Of a DNA stretch of 52,089 nucleotides, positions 41,999 to 48,744 are shown in pieces. The translations under genes were made by a program, and so were the position numbers. Position 1 is the stretch's first letter. Each line of letters opens with the position of its first letter. The stretch is from a virus, in the IMG/VR virus record IMGVR_UViG_3300000385_000004, positions 1-52,089 of that record. One strand, 5' to 3'. Below the pieces are notes generated by a model that saw nothing but the letters and a program-made list of their open reading frames with translations, was not told where the DNA came from and did not search any database.

Positions 41999-42367
41999 TT
42001 ATTCATCATTTTTTGCATTTATTTCAAGATAGCCAATATTAATTAGCCATGCAAGAACTAAAGAACTAATAGCGATAGCAACCCAAGGTGCACACCAAAA
42101 AGCCACATAAGCAAAGGGAGTCAACTTATACAACGCAACCAATGCAACAAGATTTCCACCGGTGCTCAACGTAGCATCTTTCAAAACATCTCTTTCGGCC
42201 ACAAGCTGCGACTCATCAAGTGTCACCATAATACGCCCGACCTGGTAGTAATAGAAAAGAGAGTACATAACCATCATTGATGCAAGAGCAATCTGAGCCC
42301 ACCAATAAGGTGTAAGCATAACAAATGCAATAAGAGTATATGTGGCCCAACGAAAAGGATTAAGCAT
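41999..42367 (-). CDS. Small membrane protein, three to four helices
   Basis: A 122-residue protein with hydrophobic segments at about 8-24 (ATYTLIAFVMLTPYWWA), 25-43 (QIALASMMVMYSLFYYYQVG), 72-95 and 96-116 (WVAIAISSLVLAWLINIGYL). The loop between carries charged residues (DESQLVAERDVLKD). It ends with KNDE. There is a ribosome-binding AGATACT upstream. No family recognised. It lies in a cluster of short host-takeover type genes. Its stop is 5 bases upstream of the -35 of the next promoter. Confidence 0.6.
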   Translation of the reverse strand: MLNPFRWATYTLIAFVMLTPYWWAQIALASMMVMYSLFYYYQVGRIMVTLDESQLVAERDVLKDATLSTGGNLVALVALYKLTPFAYVAFWCAPWVAIAISSLVLAWLINIGYLEINAKNDE

Positions 42368-42388
42368 TTAGTATCTCCAGAAAGTGGA

Positions 42389-42406
42389 GGAGGGCCGAAG
42401 CCCTCC
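42389..42406 (-). terminator. Hairpin after the DUF932 gene
   Basis: GGAGGGC-TTCG-GCCCTCC on the minus strand, starting 4 bases after the stop codon at 42411. Followed by TCCACTTTCT, a weak U-tract, so a 3' stabiliser or partial terminator. Same UUCG design as the hairpin after gp32. Confidence 0.55.
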
Positions 42407-42410
42407 ATTA

Positions 42411-43361
42411 TTAAGCAGCGTCTGCCATTTCAAGGGCAAGCTCAAGAGCATCAGTCTTCAGCTTGCGGTTGGCGCCATACCATGCCGACTGAAGGCGAGT
42501 ATCAGCAGTACGACCAAGTTCGTGGTCAGTCATGTAGGTGATTGCATTGAAGGCAGTCCAGAAGGTACCTTCCGCAAACTCTGCACCGGGCTGTTCCTGA
42601 AGAACTTCCATTGCACGCTGACCTTTACGGCTCAGCTCACCTTCGTTCTTGTTCGACATGCCAAGCAGATGACCGAAGTACTGCTTTACAGTTTCTTCGG
42701 TAGTACGCTTCGAGCCAAGGAACTCAGCCATCTCTTTGTACTGACCCATCTTAAAGTGCGCGATACCCATCATTTCCTTGACAGCATCAGCATCGAACTG
42801 CGAACGGTGGTTAACACGAACAGCTGCTTGACCTTGTTGCTGAAGAGAAAGAGTCAAAGTGTTGTTGCAGACCACGCGGATCGGAGTGAAACGGATGTCG
42901 ATGGTTTTACCATACTGATGAGGGTTCGAGAAAAGCATGTAGCTTTCAACCTTATCACCATTGAACAACTCGAAGTCATCATTGACTTTTGCAAGAGCCC
43001 AGATGATTTCGCCATTCTTCAGCGAACCAGCAGTATGCATTTCCATTTGTCCACGCTCGACAAACTCAGCGAAGAAATCGAAAGCTTCTTCATTTTGTAC
43101 AGGGTGCCAGTTCTTACCGACCTGGGTCAGGACTCGACCATCGGTCTCGCGAACAAGAGCCTTTTGGCCAGTGGGGATTTGTTTACCGTTGAAGTTCACA
43201 AAGGACTCAACTTCCTGAACACGCCAGTCGACACCAGCTGCTTTCATCATTTCCTCGGGCGAGATGTCAGGATCAACCTGAACTCCAAGCCCATGCCAAG
43301 GAAGTTCACCAACATATGCATGCTGTGCTTGACCGTTGATCATTTCAAGTTCGTGTGCCAT
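42411..43361 (-). CDS. DUF932 family phage/plasmid-like protein
   Basis: A 316-residue protein. DUF932 pattern: AYVGELPWHGLGVQVDPDIS near residue 15, then a core with TDGRVLTQVGKNWHPVQNEE, RFTPIRVVCNNTLTLSLQQQ and YMTDHELGRTADTRLQSAWY near the C-terminus. The family is widespread on phages and plasmids and its role is unknown; it usually appears in early or accessory regions. It has its own promoter (43398-43426) and a 3' hairpin, so it is an independent transcription unit. Confidence 0.82.
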   Translation of the reverse strand: MAHELEMINGQAQHAYVGELPWHGLGVQVDPDISPEEMMKAAGVDWRVQEVESFVNFNGKQIPTGQKALVRETDGRVLTQVGKNWHPVQNEEAFDFFAEFVERGQMEMHTAGSLKNGEIIWALAKVNDDFELFNGDKVESYMLFSNPHQYGKTIDIRFTPIRVVCNNTLTLSLQQQGQAAVRVNHRSQFDADAVKEMMGIAHFKMGQYKEMAEFLGSKRTTEETVKQYFGHLLGMSNKNEGELSRKGQRAMEVLQEQPGAEFAEGTFWTAFNAITYMTDHELGRTADTRLQSAWYGANRKLKTDALELALEMADAA

Positions 43362-43397
43362 GATATATACTCCATAGTTTGTGCTGTTGATAGATAT

Positions 43398-43426
43398 AAT
43401 CTACACTATTTAAGAAGGAATGTCAA
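43398..43426 (-). promoter_or_regulatory. Sigma70-type promoter (TTGACA-17-TAGATT)
   Basis: TTGACA (43426-43421), 17-bp spacer TTCCTTCTTAAATAGTG, TAGATT (43403-43398), 37 bases before the DUF932 gene. An A-rich tract precedes the -35. Confidence 0.8.
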
Positions 43427-43433
43427 CTCTTTT

Positions 43434-43802
43434 TTAAAAAGAATTCAACATTTCAACTTCATCATTGAAGAGAAGAAGAGAAGCAAAGCCAAAGTTGTCG
43501 ACCATATAGAACCGATCACCTTTTTGGAAGATGTCACCAACAGAAGTTGAGCTTTGCATATCACCAATACGAGTAACACGCTCTGGATTGCTCCAAAGAT
43601 TGGTTAGCAAAAACGCTTCTTCGAGGTCATCAGTATCAACCTGCATAGTCTCGGTATAGTACTGAAGATCGGAAGTACGGAAGTTTGAAGCTCCAAACAT
43701 GACATTCAACTTAGCACGTTGAGCAGGAACAGCTTCGTGACCGCGCTCGTTGATGATGTCAATTTGCTCGTCGGTGAGTTGGATTTGGTAGATGGTGATC
43801 AT
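43434..43802 (-). CDS. Hypothetical protein, early-promoter driven
   Basis: A 122-residue protein, acidic and Asn/Thr-rich (YQIQLTDEQIDIINERGHEA then VPAQRAKLNVMFGASN). The C-terminal half has QKGDRFYMVDNFGFASLLLF, possibly a short beta-sheet. No signal peptide, membrane segment or catalytic motif. Its own promoter (43835-43863) is 33 bases upstream, with AAAAAGGAG before the ATG. Function unknown. Confidence 0.6.
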   Translation of the reverse strand: MITIYQIQLTDEQIDIINERGHEAVPAQRAKLNVMFGASNFRTSDLQYYTETMQVDTDDLEEAFLLTNLWSNPERVTRIGDMQSSTSVGDIFQKGDRFYMVDNFGFASLLLFNDEVEMLNSF

Positions 43803-43834
43803 GTTGGAAACTCCTTTTTCCTTCTTACAATACT

Positions 43835-43863
43835 AATCTACATTATTCTTAAAACAATGTCAA
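43835..43863 (-). promoter_or_regulatory. Sigma70-type promoter (TTGACA-17-TAGATT)
   Basis: TTGACA (43863-43858), 17-bp spacer TTGTTTTAAGAATAATG, TAGATT (43840-43835). Its -35 overlaps the last codons of the upstream gene. Confidence 0.8.
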
Positions 43864-44213
43864 CATATTTTTTCAAAATTAGGAAAAATAATTTGAGCTT
43901 CTACAACTTCAGTTTCTCCATTACGAACCCGAGCTTTCCAAATATCAGGAAACTCTTCACCAACACCATTTACTTCGAACGTAAGATGCGGATATTTTTT
44001 ACTCAAAGCCTCGAGGTCTTTTTGCCAATTATACCACTTCCACTGCCCCAACCGAAACGAAACACTATGACTTTCGACATACATGCTTGTAGAACTTTTG
44101 ATGTCATTGAGAAGACCATCATCTTTGTGGAATTCTTTAAACTCAAAAAACTCTGCTTCGTCTCGATTCTTAAACCCACTAATCTGTACTTCGTAATCAG
44201 TGTAATAGCCCAT
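43860..44213 (-). CDS. Hypothetical protein (MGYYTDYEVQ type)
   Basis: A 117-residue protein from ATG 44213, which has AAGGAGAATAAA immediately upstream; a longer reading to 44264 crosses the neighbouring gene's end and is rejected. The opening MGYYTDYEVQISGFKNRDEA is recognisable in many phage proteins of this size. KWYNWQKDLEALSKKYPHLT, then FEVNGVGEEFPDIWKARVRN complete it: alternating beta and helix, no catalytic motif. Function unknown. Confidence 0.6.
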   Translation of the reverse strand: MGYYTDYEVQISGFKNRDEAEFFEFKEFHKDDGLLNDIKSSTSMYVESHSVSFRLGQWKWYNWQKDLEALSKKYPHLTFEVNGVGEEFPDIWKARVRNGETEVVEAQIIFPNFEKIC

Positions 44214-44223
44214 TTTATTCTCC

Positions 44224-44373
44224 TTAGTCACACATTCCCATAAAGGCTGCAGGTGCAGCTCCATTGCCTAGCAGTAAAGTTTTAGCACCACACTTTTGAA
44301 AGGTAAATGCAAGCATACCTACAGAAACTATAAACCAAATTACTGCAACGACGTAAACCCATCCAGGTACCAT
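44224..44373 (-). CDS. 49-residue small membrane protein
   Basis: Reads MVPGWVYVVAVIWFIVSVGM then LAFTFQKCGAKTLLLGNGAA and ends FMGMCD. It has one membrane helix (residues 4-24) and two cysteines. The start ATG 44373 has AGGAGAATAAA directly upstream, the same leader as the next gene. It sits between the 31-residue gene and the 117-residue gene. Its strong site and codon pattern support translation. Confidence 0.6.
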   Translation of the reverse strand: MVPGWVYVVAVIWFIVSVGMLAFTFQKCGAKTLLLGNGAAPAAFMGMCD

Positions 44374-44382
44374 TTTATTCTC

Positions 44383-44478
44383 CTATGAAACCGCGATAAA
44401 AAAGAGAAGAAACATGAGAGCCCAATAACCCACATAGAGGATAATAGCAATCTTTATAAGCTCCCAAATAAATCCCAT
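44383..44478 (-). CDS. 31-residue single-helix membrane peptide
   Basis: Starts MGFIWELIKIAIILYVGYWA and ends LMFLLFFIAVS; nearly all hydrophobic, one membrane helix. Start ATG 44478 lies one base after the stop of the 69-residue gene, with GGAGTGGTAAA upstream. Such tiny peptides can affect holins or host membrane proteins, but no function is known. Confidence 0.5.
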   Translation of the reverse strand: MGFIWELIKIAIILYVGYWALMFLLFFIAVS

Positions 44479-44479
44479 T

Positions 44480-44689
44480 TTACCACTCCTTGTGCCAACC
44501 CATTTTTTCGTTGTCGTCATAACCAGCCCAGTATGCGGCAAGTTCTTCCTGAGTCATATTTTCCATTTCGACTCGTTCACTCATGCCGGTACCACCGACA
44601 TAGTAGTGAGGGCGAGGTGTACGACCATAGTAACTATCAGCAGAACCACGATCATACGGACCACCGTGCCGTTCATCATACTTTGTCAT
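44480..44689 (-). CDS. Conserved small protein with RMF-like C-terminal region
   Basis: A 69-residue protein: MTKYDERHGGPYDRGSADSY, YGRTPRPHYYVGGTGMSERV, then a final segment with EELAAYWAGYDDNEKMG. The 'GSaDayYgr...pH' plus 'AY..GYddNe..g..K.W' layout resembles small ribosome-modulation-factor-like proteins of alphaproteobacteria and their phages. RMF proteins bind ribosomes; here that is a suggestion only. It overlaps its upstream neighbour by 4 bases (ATGA). Confidence 0.6.
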   Translation of the reverse strand: MTKYDERHGGPYDRGSADSYYGRTPRPHYYVGGTGMSERVEMENMTQEELAAYWAGYDDNEKMGWHKEW

Positions 44690-44970
44690 TCTTTATCTCC
44701 TTTCCAATCTGCTTCAGGATCATATTCAAAACCTTCGAATCGCTCTTCAAGGCTCCGAATAAGTTGTTGCTTATGCTCATTCATAAACCGCCGAAAGAGC
44801 TCACGATCAAATTGCATGTCAGTGGCATCTGAACTATGTTTAGGGTTTCTCACTTTCATATATGCGGGACCAGGCTTGTCTTCTTTATACCATTCAAGCG
44901 CTTCGTCAATGTCCTGGATAGCTTCAAGTGTAGTTTGAATAGAATTCAGTCGCGCGAGATTCATTTTCAT
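44686..44970 (-). CDS. Hypothetical charged helical protein
   Basis: A 94-residue protein starting at ATG 44970 with AAAGGAT at 7 bases; a longer reading to 45033 would overlap the 49-residue gene and is rejected. Helical: RLNSIQTTLEAIQDIDEALE, FDRELFRRFMNEHKQQLIRS. Ends DPEADWKGDKE. Four bases overlap with the 69-residue gene. Function unknown. Confidence 0.55.
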   Translation of the reverse strand: MKMNLARLNSIQTTLEAIQDIDEALEWYKEDKPGPAYMKVRNPKHSSDATDMQFDRELFRRFMNEHKQQLIRSLEERFEGFEYDPEADWKGDKE

Positions 44971-44971
44971 T

Positions 44972-45121
44972 TTAATATCCTTTCGAAACTGCGACGATTT
45001 CACCACCGCGGTAGATTGCAACTTCAAATCCAACTTCGCGTGCTTTTGCTTTTGCAGTCACAAGATCATCAGTTACAAAGTCGAGGAAGTATCCGAAGTT
45101 GATCATAAAGAGTTCGTACAT
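44972..45121 (-). CDS. 49-residue hypothetical protein
   Basis: Reads MYELFMINFGYFLDFVTDDL, VTAKAKAREVGFEVAIYRGG and ends EIVAVSKGY. It has an alpha-beta look ('a.aKAreVGFeVaiyrgGeivA') common to small phage proteins. The start ATG 45121 has AGGAGAAACACA upstream. It ends one base before the next ATG. Function unknown. Confidence 0.6.
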   Translation of the reverse strand: MYELFMINFGYFLDFVTDDLVTAKAKAREVGFEVAIYRGGEIVAVSKGY

Positions 45122-45141
45122 TGTGTTTCTCCTGTTTTCAC

Positions 45142-45402
45142 TTAGTAAGGAAATCGAATACTGTTTACCAAATTTGCAATCTTTTGTTTGACTTTTTCAA
45201 ATTCTTCCTTTGCAAATTTCATATCGCTTTCGGCTTCCCAGATTTGATTCTTGAGATCATCATCAAGCGGGTCGTCATTCATTGCGCGAATCAATGCTTT
45301 GTCCTGAAGAACTTTCAGCTTCTTTTGTGCTTCAGAGAAAAAGCGAATATTATCTTCGAGGTCCAACATAAGAGACTCGATATGATCAAAAGCTCCGTGC
45401 AT
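45142..45402 (-). CDS. Small coiled-coil protein, early-promoter driven
   Basis: An 86-residue protein, helical throughout: MHGAFDHIESLMLDLEDNIR, FFSEAQKKLKVLQDKALIRA, then AESDMKFAKEEFEKVKQKIA. Heptads predict a coiled coil or helical hairpin. Its own promoter (45433-45461) is 31 bases upstream and GGAAA precedes the ATG. Function unknown. Confidence 0.55.
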   Translation of the reverse strand: MHGAFDHIESLMLDLEDNIRFFSEAQKKLKVLQDKALIRAMNDDPLDDDLKNQIWEAESDMKFAKEEFEKVKQKIANLVNSIRFPY

Positions 45403-45432
45403 GGTGTTTTCCTTTTCATTTTGTATATTACT

Positions 45433-45461
45433 AATCTACAATACTCTTAAAAGGATGTCAA
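45433..45461 (-). promoter_or_regulatory. Sigma70-type promoter (TTGACA-17-TAGATT)
   Basis: TTGACA (45461-45456), 17-bp spacer TCCTTTTAAGAGTATTG, TAGATT (45438-45433). Upstream A-tracts (AAAAAAGT) resemble an UP element. Confidence 0.8.
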
Positions 45462-45489
45462 CTACTTTTTTTACTTTTTTGAAAAAAGT

Positions 45490-45990
45490 TTAGGCTGCCA
45501 CTTTTGCAGCAGCCTTTTCTTTGATCATAGGATTAACGAGGTCCCGGCGAAGGTAGCTATAGATTTGCTTGAAGCATTCACCGTGTGGCTTATCATAGTT
45601 TTGACGGAACCGCTTTACTCTCCAGCAATAGCGATACTGCACGTGATGAGATACTTCATGAGCAACAAGAACCCACATCACATCTTCCCAATCATTACAA
45701 CGAATCGATCCAATCGTAGGATGATCTTTGAATGCTTTATACTCTTGAAAGGTGAGATACGGATAAGCGATATTGATCTTAATTACACGAGCACCGGCCC
45801 GTGAGCGATATCCCATTGTCTTTCGAACTTCGAGAACACGTGCTGCGATATCAGGGCAGTTGGTCGGAAGCTCGAGCTCATATTCCTTTTTACGAAGAAG
45901 ACGCATGCACTTTTTAACCATCTGTTCGATTTTACGATATTCAGCGGTGGTGACATTCGAGTTCTTTTTCAAAGGTACACTCCTTTTCAT
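45490..45990 (-). CDS. SprT-like zinc metalloprotease
   Basis: A 166-residue protein with a zincin motif: VMWVLVAHEVSHHVQYRYCW (HEVSHH, HExxH with E catalytic), followed by PHGECFKQIY, the third-ligand region of SprT/WLM-like proteases. The N-terminus is basic (MKRSVPLKKNSN, KKCMRLLRKKEYE). No C-terminal zinc ribbon is present, unlike Spartan or SprT, so it is a minimal domain. It may degrade DNA-bound proteins or host regulators, which is inferred. A promoter lies 14 bases upstream. Confidence 0.7.
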   Translation of the reverse strand: MKRSVPLKKNSNVTTAEYRKIEQMVKKCMRLLRKKEYELELPTNCPDIAARVLEVRKTMGYRSRAGARVIKINIAYPYLTFQEYKAFKDHPTIGSIRCNDWEDVMWVLVAHEVSHHVQYRYCWRVKRFRQNYDKPHGECFKQIYSYLRRDLVNPMIKEKAAAKVAA

Positions 45991-46003
45991 TTGGTATAGT
46001 TAT

Positions 46004-46032
46004 ATACTACACCATTTAAGAAGGAATGTACA
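46004..46032 (-). promoter_or_regulatory. Sigma70-type promoter (TGTACA-17-TAGTAT)
   Basis: TGTACA (46032-46027), 17-bp spacer TTCCTTCTTAAATGGTG, TAGTAT (46009-46004). The spacer is nearly identical to that of the DUF932 promoter. It serves the SprT-like gene. Confidence 0.72.
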
Positions 46033-46060
46033 CAAAAACGTTTGCTTTAAAAACAACTAC

Positions 46061-46651
46061 TTATGCAGCATTTTCATAAGGACGTTCACCATCATAGTCT
46101 TGGAAACCCTGCCACCAGTCAGGAGCAGAGCGACCACGATCCCATTTAGCAAACGGTTTTGCGGCATGGTAATAGTTACGATAAGAGGTAACCGCATCAC
46201 CTTCGACAATACAATCCGGATATGCTTTCATCGCGAGAGCAAATGGTGTAAGACCAATATCAGGAATATTGTCAGGTGCTTTACGAAGAAGTTCACCAAG
46301 CTTTAGGATTGTAGCATGATCTTTATTGAAGCGATACAGGAACTCGACACCAAGAGCACGGAAGTGTTCGTAATGCCATTCGTAGTTAGCCTTCGACTCA
46401 GCAGTCCATGTGGTGCAAGGATGATACTTATGTACCGCAAGGTAATACTGATCATCACGTTCATCGCCAAAGCTGTAATAAGTCTGCATGGTTTTACCGG
46501 ACTTAGATGGCCGTTTGGTGGGAGTACCATCAAGCATACGATGTACGGTCGACATCATTTGAGCAGACTCTACGATCATTTTGGGAATATGCTTATCGCA
46601 CATCATTTGAGCAGAAATAATAGGTGATTCGTCAAGTACGAAGATATTCAT
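46061..46651 (-). CDS. Conserved phage protein, possibly pyrimidine-dimer glycosylase-like
   Basis: A 196-residue protein. MNIFVLDESPIISAQMMCDK, HIPKMIVESAQMMSTVHRML and YHPCTTWTAESKANYEWHYE form a pattern widespread in T4-like phages ('.CDkH..Km..E..Qm', 'HPc..W...s..nY.w'). This loosely recalls the T4 endonuclease V family (PF03013), but the length and details differ, so the repair role is only a suggestion. Its own promoter (46679-46707) is 28 bases upstream. It ends PYENAA. Confidence 0.5.
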   Translation of the reverse strand: MNIFVLDESPIISAQMMCDKHIPKMIVESAQMMSTVHRMLDGTPTKRPSKSGKTMQTYYSFGDERDDQYYLAVHKYHPCTTWTAESKANYEWHYEHFRALGVEFLYRFNKDHATILKLGELLRKAPDNIPDIGLTPFALAMKAYPDCIVEGDAVTSYRNYYHAAKPFAKWDRGRSAPDWWQGFQDYDGERPYENAA

Positions 46652-46678
46652 GTTGTAACTCCATTGTTAGATAGATAC

Positions 46679-46707
46679 ATTCTATCACATAAAAAAGTAT
46701 ATGTACA
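46679..46707 (-). promoter_or_regulatory. Sigma70-type promoter (TGTACA-17-TAGAAT)
   Basis: TGTACA (46707-46702), 17-bp spacer TATACTTTTTTATGTGA, TAGAAT (46684-46679), upstream of the 196-residue gene. Its -35 end is 13 bases from the -35 of the divergent plus-strand promoter. Confidence 0.62.
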
Positions 46708-46720
46708 ATGAAAAAAAGTG

Positions 46721-46749
46721 TTGACATTCAATAACTTAGTGTGTATAAT
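46721..46749 (+). promoter_or_regulatory. Perfect-consensus sigma70 promoter facing right (TTGACA-17-TATAAT)
   Basis: TTGACA (46721-46726), 17-bp spacer, TATAAT (46744-46749) on the plus strand. No plausible plus-strand gene lies downstream; it would make RNA antisense to the 78-residue gene and the nuclease gene. Sequence quality is very high. Confidence 0.7.
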
Positions 46750-46775
46750 GCTATTAAGCTACTGAAAATAATCTG

Positions 46776-47012
46776 TTATCTTTTATACTTGGTTACGTAA
46801 AATCCTTCAGGATAATTCATTGCTTCAAGCATATCTTTAAACATTTTAGGTGTAAGCAATATCATATCAGGTACATCATCGAAGGTAGAATCATTGAACT
46901 GTTTAATGTAAACCATATCGTCTTCGATTATGAGTTGTACATCTTCGAGATTACCTTCTTCATCTAGAACGGTAGTTACAGTACCTTCAAATTCAAATTC
47001 GTTAGTAAAAAT
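46776..47012 (-). CDS. 78-residue acidic protein, apparent ATT start
   Basis: An open frame of 78 codons with coding character but no ATG, GTG or TTG at its 5' end. It reads IFTNEFEFEGTVTTVLDEEG, NLEDVQLIIEDDMVYIKQFN, then DDVPDMILLTPKMFKDMLEA, ending YVTKYKR. The likely start is ATT 47012, 7 bases after AGGA and 1 base after the nuclease stop. An internal ATG at codon 33 has no comparable site. Strongly acidic, ending basic. It may be translated by coupling. Function unknown. Confidence 0.55.
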   Translation of the reverse strand: MFTNEFEFEGTVTTVLDEEGNLEDVQLIIEDDMVYIKQFNDSTFDDVPDMILLTPKMFKDMLEAMNYPEGFYVTKYKR

Positions 47013-47013
47013 C

Positions 47014-47682
47014 TTAGAATCCTTTCAGTTTCTTGAAGTCAACTCTGAGTTCCATAAAGTCTCGAATGTGATTGTCTCGATGTTCAACAAACACTTGTGG
47101 ATCATCTCCATCTACAGTAATTATAGTAACTAACTGGGTGATTGGTTTCTTTGTACGCTCTTCAAATGCGACAGCGTAGAATGATTCTTGCATAAAATAG
47201 CTTTTGATCCAATCTTTTTGTTTCTTTCTACGAGATGTTTTGAAATCAATAATTGAAAGCTTACCATCAAACTCAGCAATGCAGTCAACTTGTCCAGCAG
47301 TTTGAAGATAATCACTATAGAGAAAAGCTTCTTGAAACCAAATATTGTCTACATGCTTATCGAGAATGCCTTTGATTTGCTGAAACGAAAAAATATTTGA
47401 AGGCATATGATTCTCTTTCCAATCTTCTCGATTGTCAAGATAGTCTTCGGCAAGTTTATGTACAGCCGTTCCACGTACTGCAGCTTGAGTTGAGATTTTT
47501 TGAGCCTCTTCTTCACCAACTCTTTTTTTCCAAGCTTCAAGACCAGACTTGTCCTGAATACCAAGAACAGTAGTCACCGAAGGATATGTATTACCCTCCG
47601 GTGTAAAGTACTTTCTTCCTTGTGGTGTTGTTTCACGTGTGCATTCAGGCAGCACAATTCCATGATCTACATGAGTAAACAT
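47014..47682 (-). CDS. PD-(D/E)XK (RecB/Cas4-like) exonuclease
   Basis: A 222-residue protein. Core catalytic pattern: TAVHKLAEDYL (an 'rGt.vH...E' helix), TAGQVDCIAEFDG (metal Asp of 'G..D'), LSIIDFKTSRRKKQKDWIKS (D-x-K, IIDFKT), then YFMQESFYAVAFEERTKKPI (Q...Y). This is the Cas4/RecB nuclease fold frequently found in T4-like marine phages, used in recombination or degradation of host DNA. No Cys cluster is seen, so it lacks the Cas4 iron-sulfur ligand set. Its stop is one base from the ATT start of the small acidic gene. Confidence 0.78.
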   Translation of the reverse strand: MFTHVDHGIVLPECTRETTPQGRKYFTPEGNTYPSVTTVLGIQDKSGLEAWKKRVGEEEAQKISTQAAVRGTAVHKLAEDYLDNREDWKENHMPSNIFSFQQIKGILDKHVDNIWFQEAFLYSDYLQTAGQVDCIAEFDGKLSIIDFKTSRRKKQKDWIKSYFMQESFYAVAFEERTKKPITQLVTIITVDGDDPQVFVEHRDNHIRDFMELRVDFKKLKGF

Positions 47683-47991
47683 TTACCCTCCGATAAACAC
47701 GTTGTCAGAACCAGTAATAATTTGACCGCCGTCAGCTGAGTCACCGATACGAGCAGCTGGTATATTTTCAAAGAAAACTGTAGAGCTTCCTTCATTCACG
47801 TATGCGGTATGAGGTACACAAACTAGTCCTTGCAAAATCGTGTGAGGAGCAATAATATCACCCTTTACTGATGCAAGGATTCCATTAATATAGACACTGT
47901 TTTGTTCTGTGCCACGTATTTGAGCAGTGCCATCGCACGCATGGCCAGTTGTGATTGTGTCTTCGTCTTGCGCTCTTGCTGCCTTTGGCAT
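47683..47991 (-). CDS. PAAR-domain spike tip protein (gp5.4-like)
   Basis: A 102-residue protein: three similar beta segments with DEDTITTGHACDGTAQIRGT, ILASVKGDIIAPHTIL and IPAARIGDSADGGQIITGSD, typical of PAAR proteins that form a zinc-stabilised cone at the tip of the gp5 spike. His and Cys candidates for zinc are H18, C20, H49, C58 and H61. In T4 the tip protein is gp5.4, next to gp5; here the gene is about 18 kb from gp5, between a nuclease and PhoH genes. It is one base from the upstream PhoH gene. Confidence 0.82.
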   Translation of the reverse strand: MPKAARAQDEDTITTGHACDGTAQIRGTEQNSVYINGILASVKGDIIAPHTILQGLVCVPHTAYVNEGSSTVFFENIPAARIGDSADGGQIITGSDNVFIGG

Positions 47992-47992
47992 C

Positions 47993-48736
47993 TTAGTATC
48001 CTAGCTCTTCCTTTTTCAGTATGTACGACTTAACTAATCCACTACGTACAATATCTTCTGGATAGAATCTTATTATATCAAATTCTTCCATTTTGTCAAC
48101 AATGTTTAGTATATCACCAAACCCAGACTTCTCAGATTTACGCTGAGTAGCAAGATCGTCTTGCTTAGTATCACCACAAAAGATAAATTTGGTATTCTCA
48201 CCGGCTCTTGTAATCACTGTATCAATTTCATGGAAGTTCATGTTTTGTATTTCATCTACAACTATATATGCATTATCAAATGTTGCTGATCTCAAAAACG
48301 ATGTTGATGTAAACTCAATCATATTTTTTTGTTTTAAGATCGTATAAGCATCTCCACGACCAAATACTTGATTACAGATTGGTGGATATGGTGTTTCATA
48401 TACTGCTTCTTTTTCGTTTTTGTTGCCTGGCTGAAATCCTTGATCTCGAGTAGAAACAGTAGAGCGTATAATGAAAACCTTATTACGAGGACTGTTCTTA
48501 TCTACAATATCACTTAAGGCAAAATACAAACCTAAAAAGCTTTTACCTGTACCAGGAGAACCATGAAGTACGAGATTGTAATCTTCTTCCCACGCTTCCC
48601 AAGCAGCCTTTTGACCTGGTGTTAATGGTTCAATTTCAGAATTTACTCGAAATACACTTTCTCTAAAATTACCTTCTTGATCAATTATACCTTGTTGTCT
48701 CAGTGTTCTTTTTTGTTTTTTTGTTAAACGAGACAT
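47993..48736 (-). CDS. phoH: PhoH-like ATPase
   Basis: A 247-residue protein. Walker A VLHGSPGTGKSFLGLYFALS near residue 55; the Q-motif-like PLTPGQKAAWEAWEEDYN precedes it. Walker B AYIVVDEIQNMNFHEIDTVI and sensor FIFCGDTKQDDL follow, then EKSGFGDILNI and DIVRSGLVK. PhoH is a P-loop ATPase common in marine phages; proposed roles include RNA or phosphate metabolism, but function is unsettled. The N-terminus is basic (SRLTKKQKRTLRQQG). Start ATG 48736. Confidence 0.9.
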   Translation of the reverse strand: MSRLTKKQKRTLRQQGIIDQEGNFRESVFRVNSEIEPLTPGQKAAWEAWEEDYNLVLHGSPGTGKSFLGLYFALSDIVDKNSPRNKVFIIRSTVSTRDQGFQPGNKNEKEAVYETPYPPICNQVFGRGDAYTILKQKNMIEFTSTSFLRSATFDNAYIVVDEIQNMNFHEIDTVITRAGENTKFIFCGDTKQDDLATQRKSEKSGFGDILNIVDKMEEFDIIRFYPEDIVRSGLVKSYILKKEELGY

Positions 48737-48744
48737 ATGATTCC

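Noticed and set aside
44213-44264. N-terminal extension of the MGYYTDYEVQ protein
   Set aside because: It would run across the end of the 49-residue gene, and the internal ATG has an ideal AAGGAG site.
45462-45489. Inverted A/T tract as a terminator after the SprT-like gene
   Set aside because: ACTTTTTT/AAAAAAGT has almost no loop and no G/C; it is better read as an A-tract upstream of the next promoter.
47010-47020. A frameshift joining the PD-(D/E)XK nuclease to the 78-residue frame
   Set aside because: The frames differ by +1 with no slippery sequence, while AGGA plus ATT spacing fits independent initiation.
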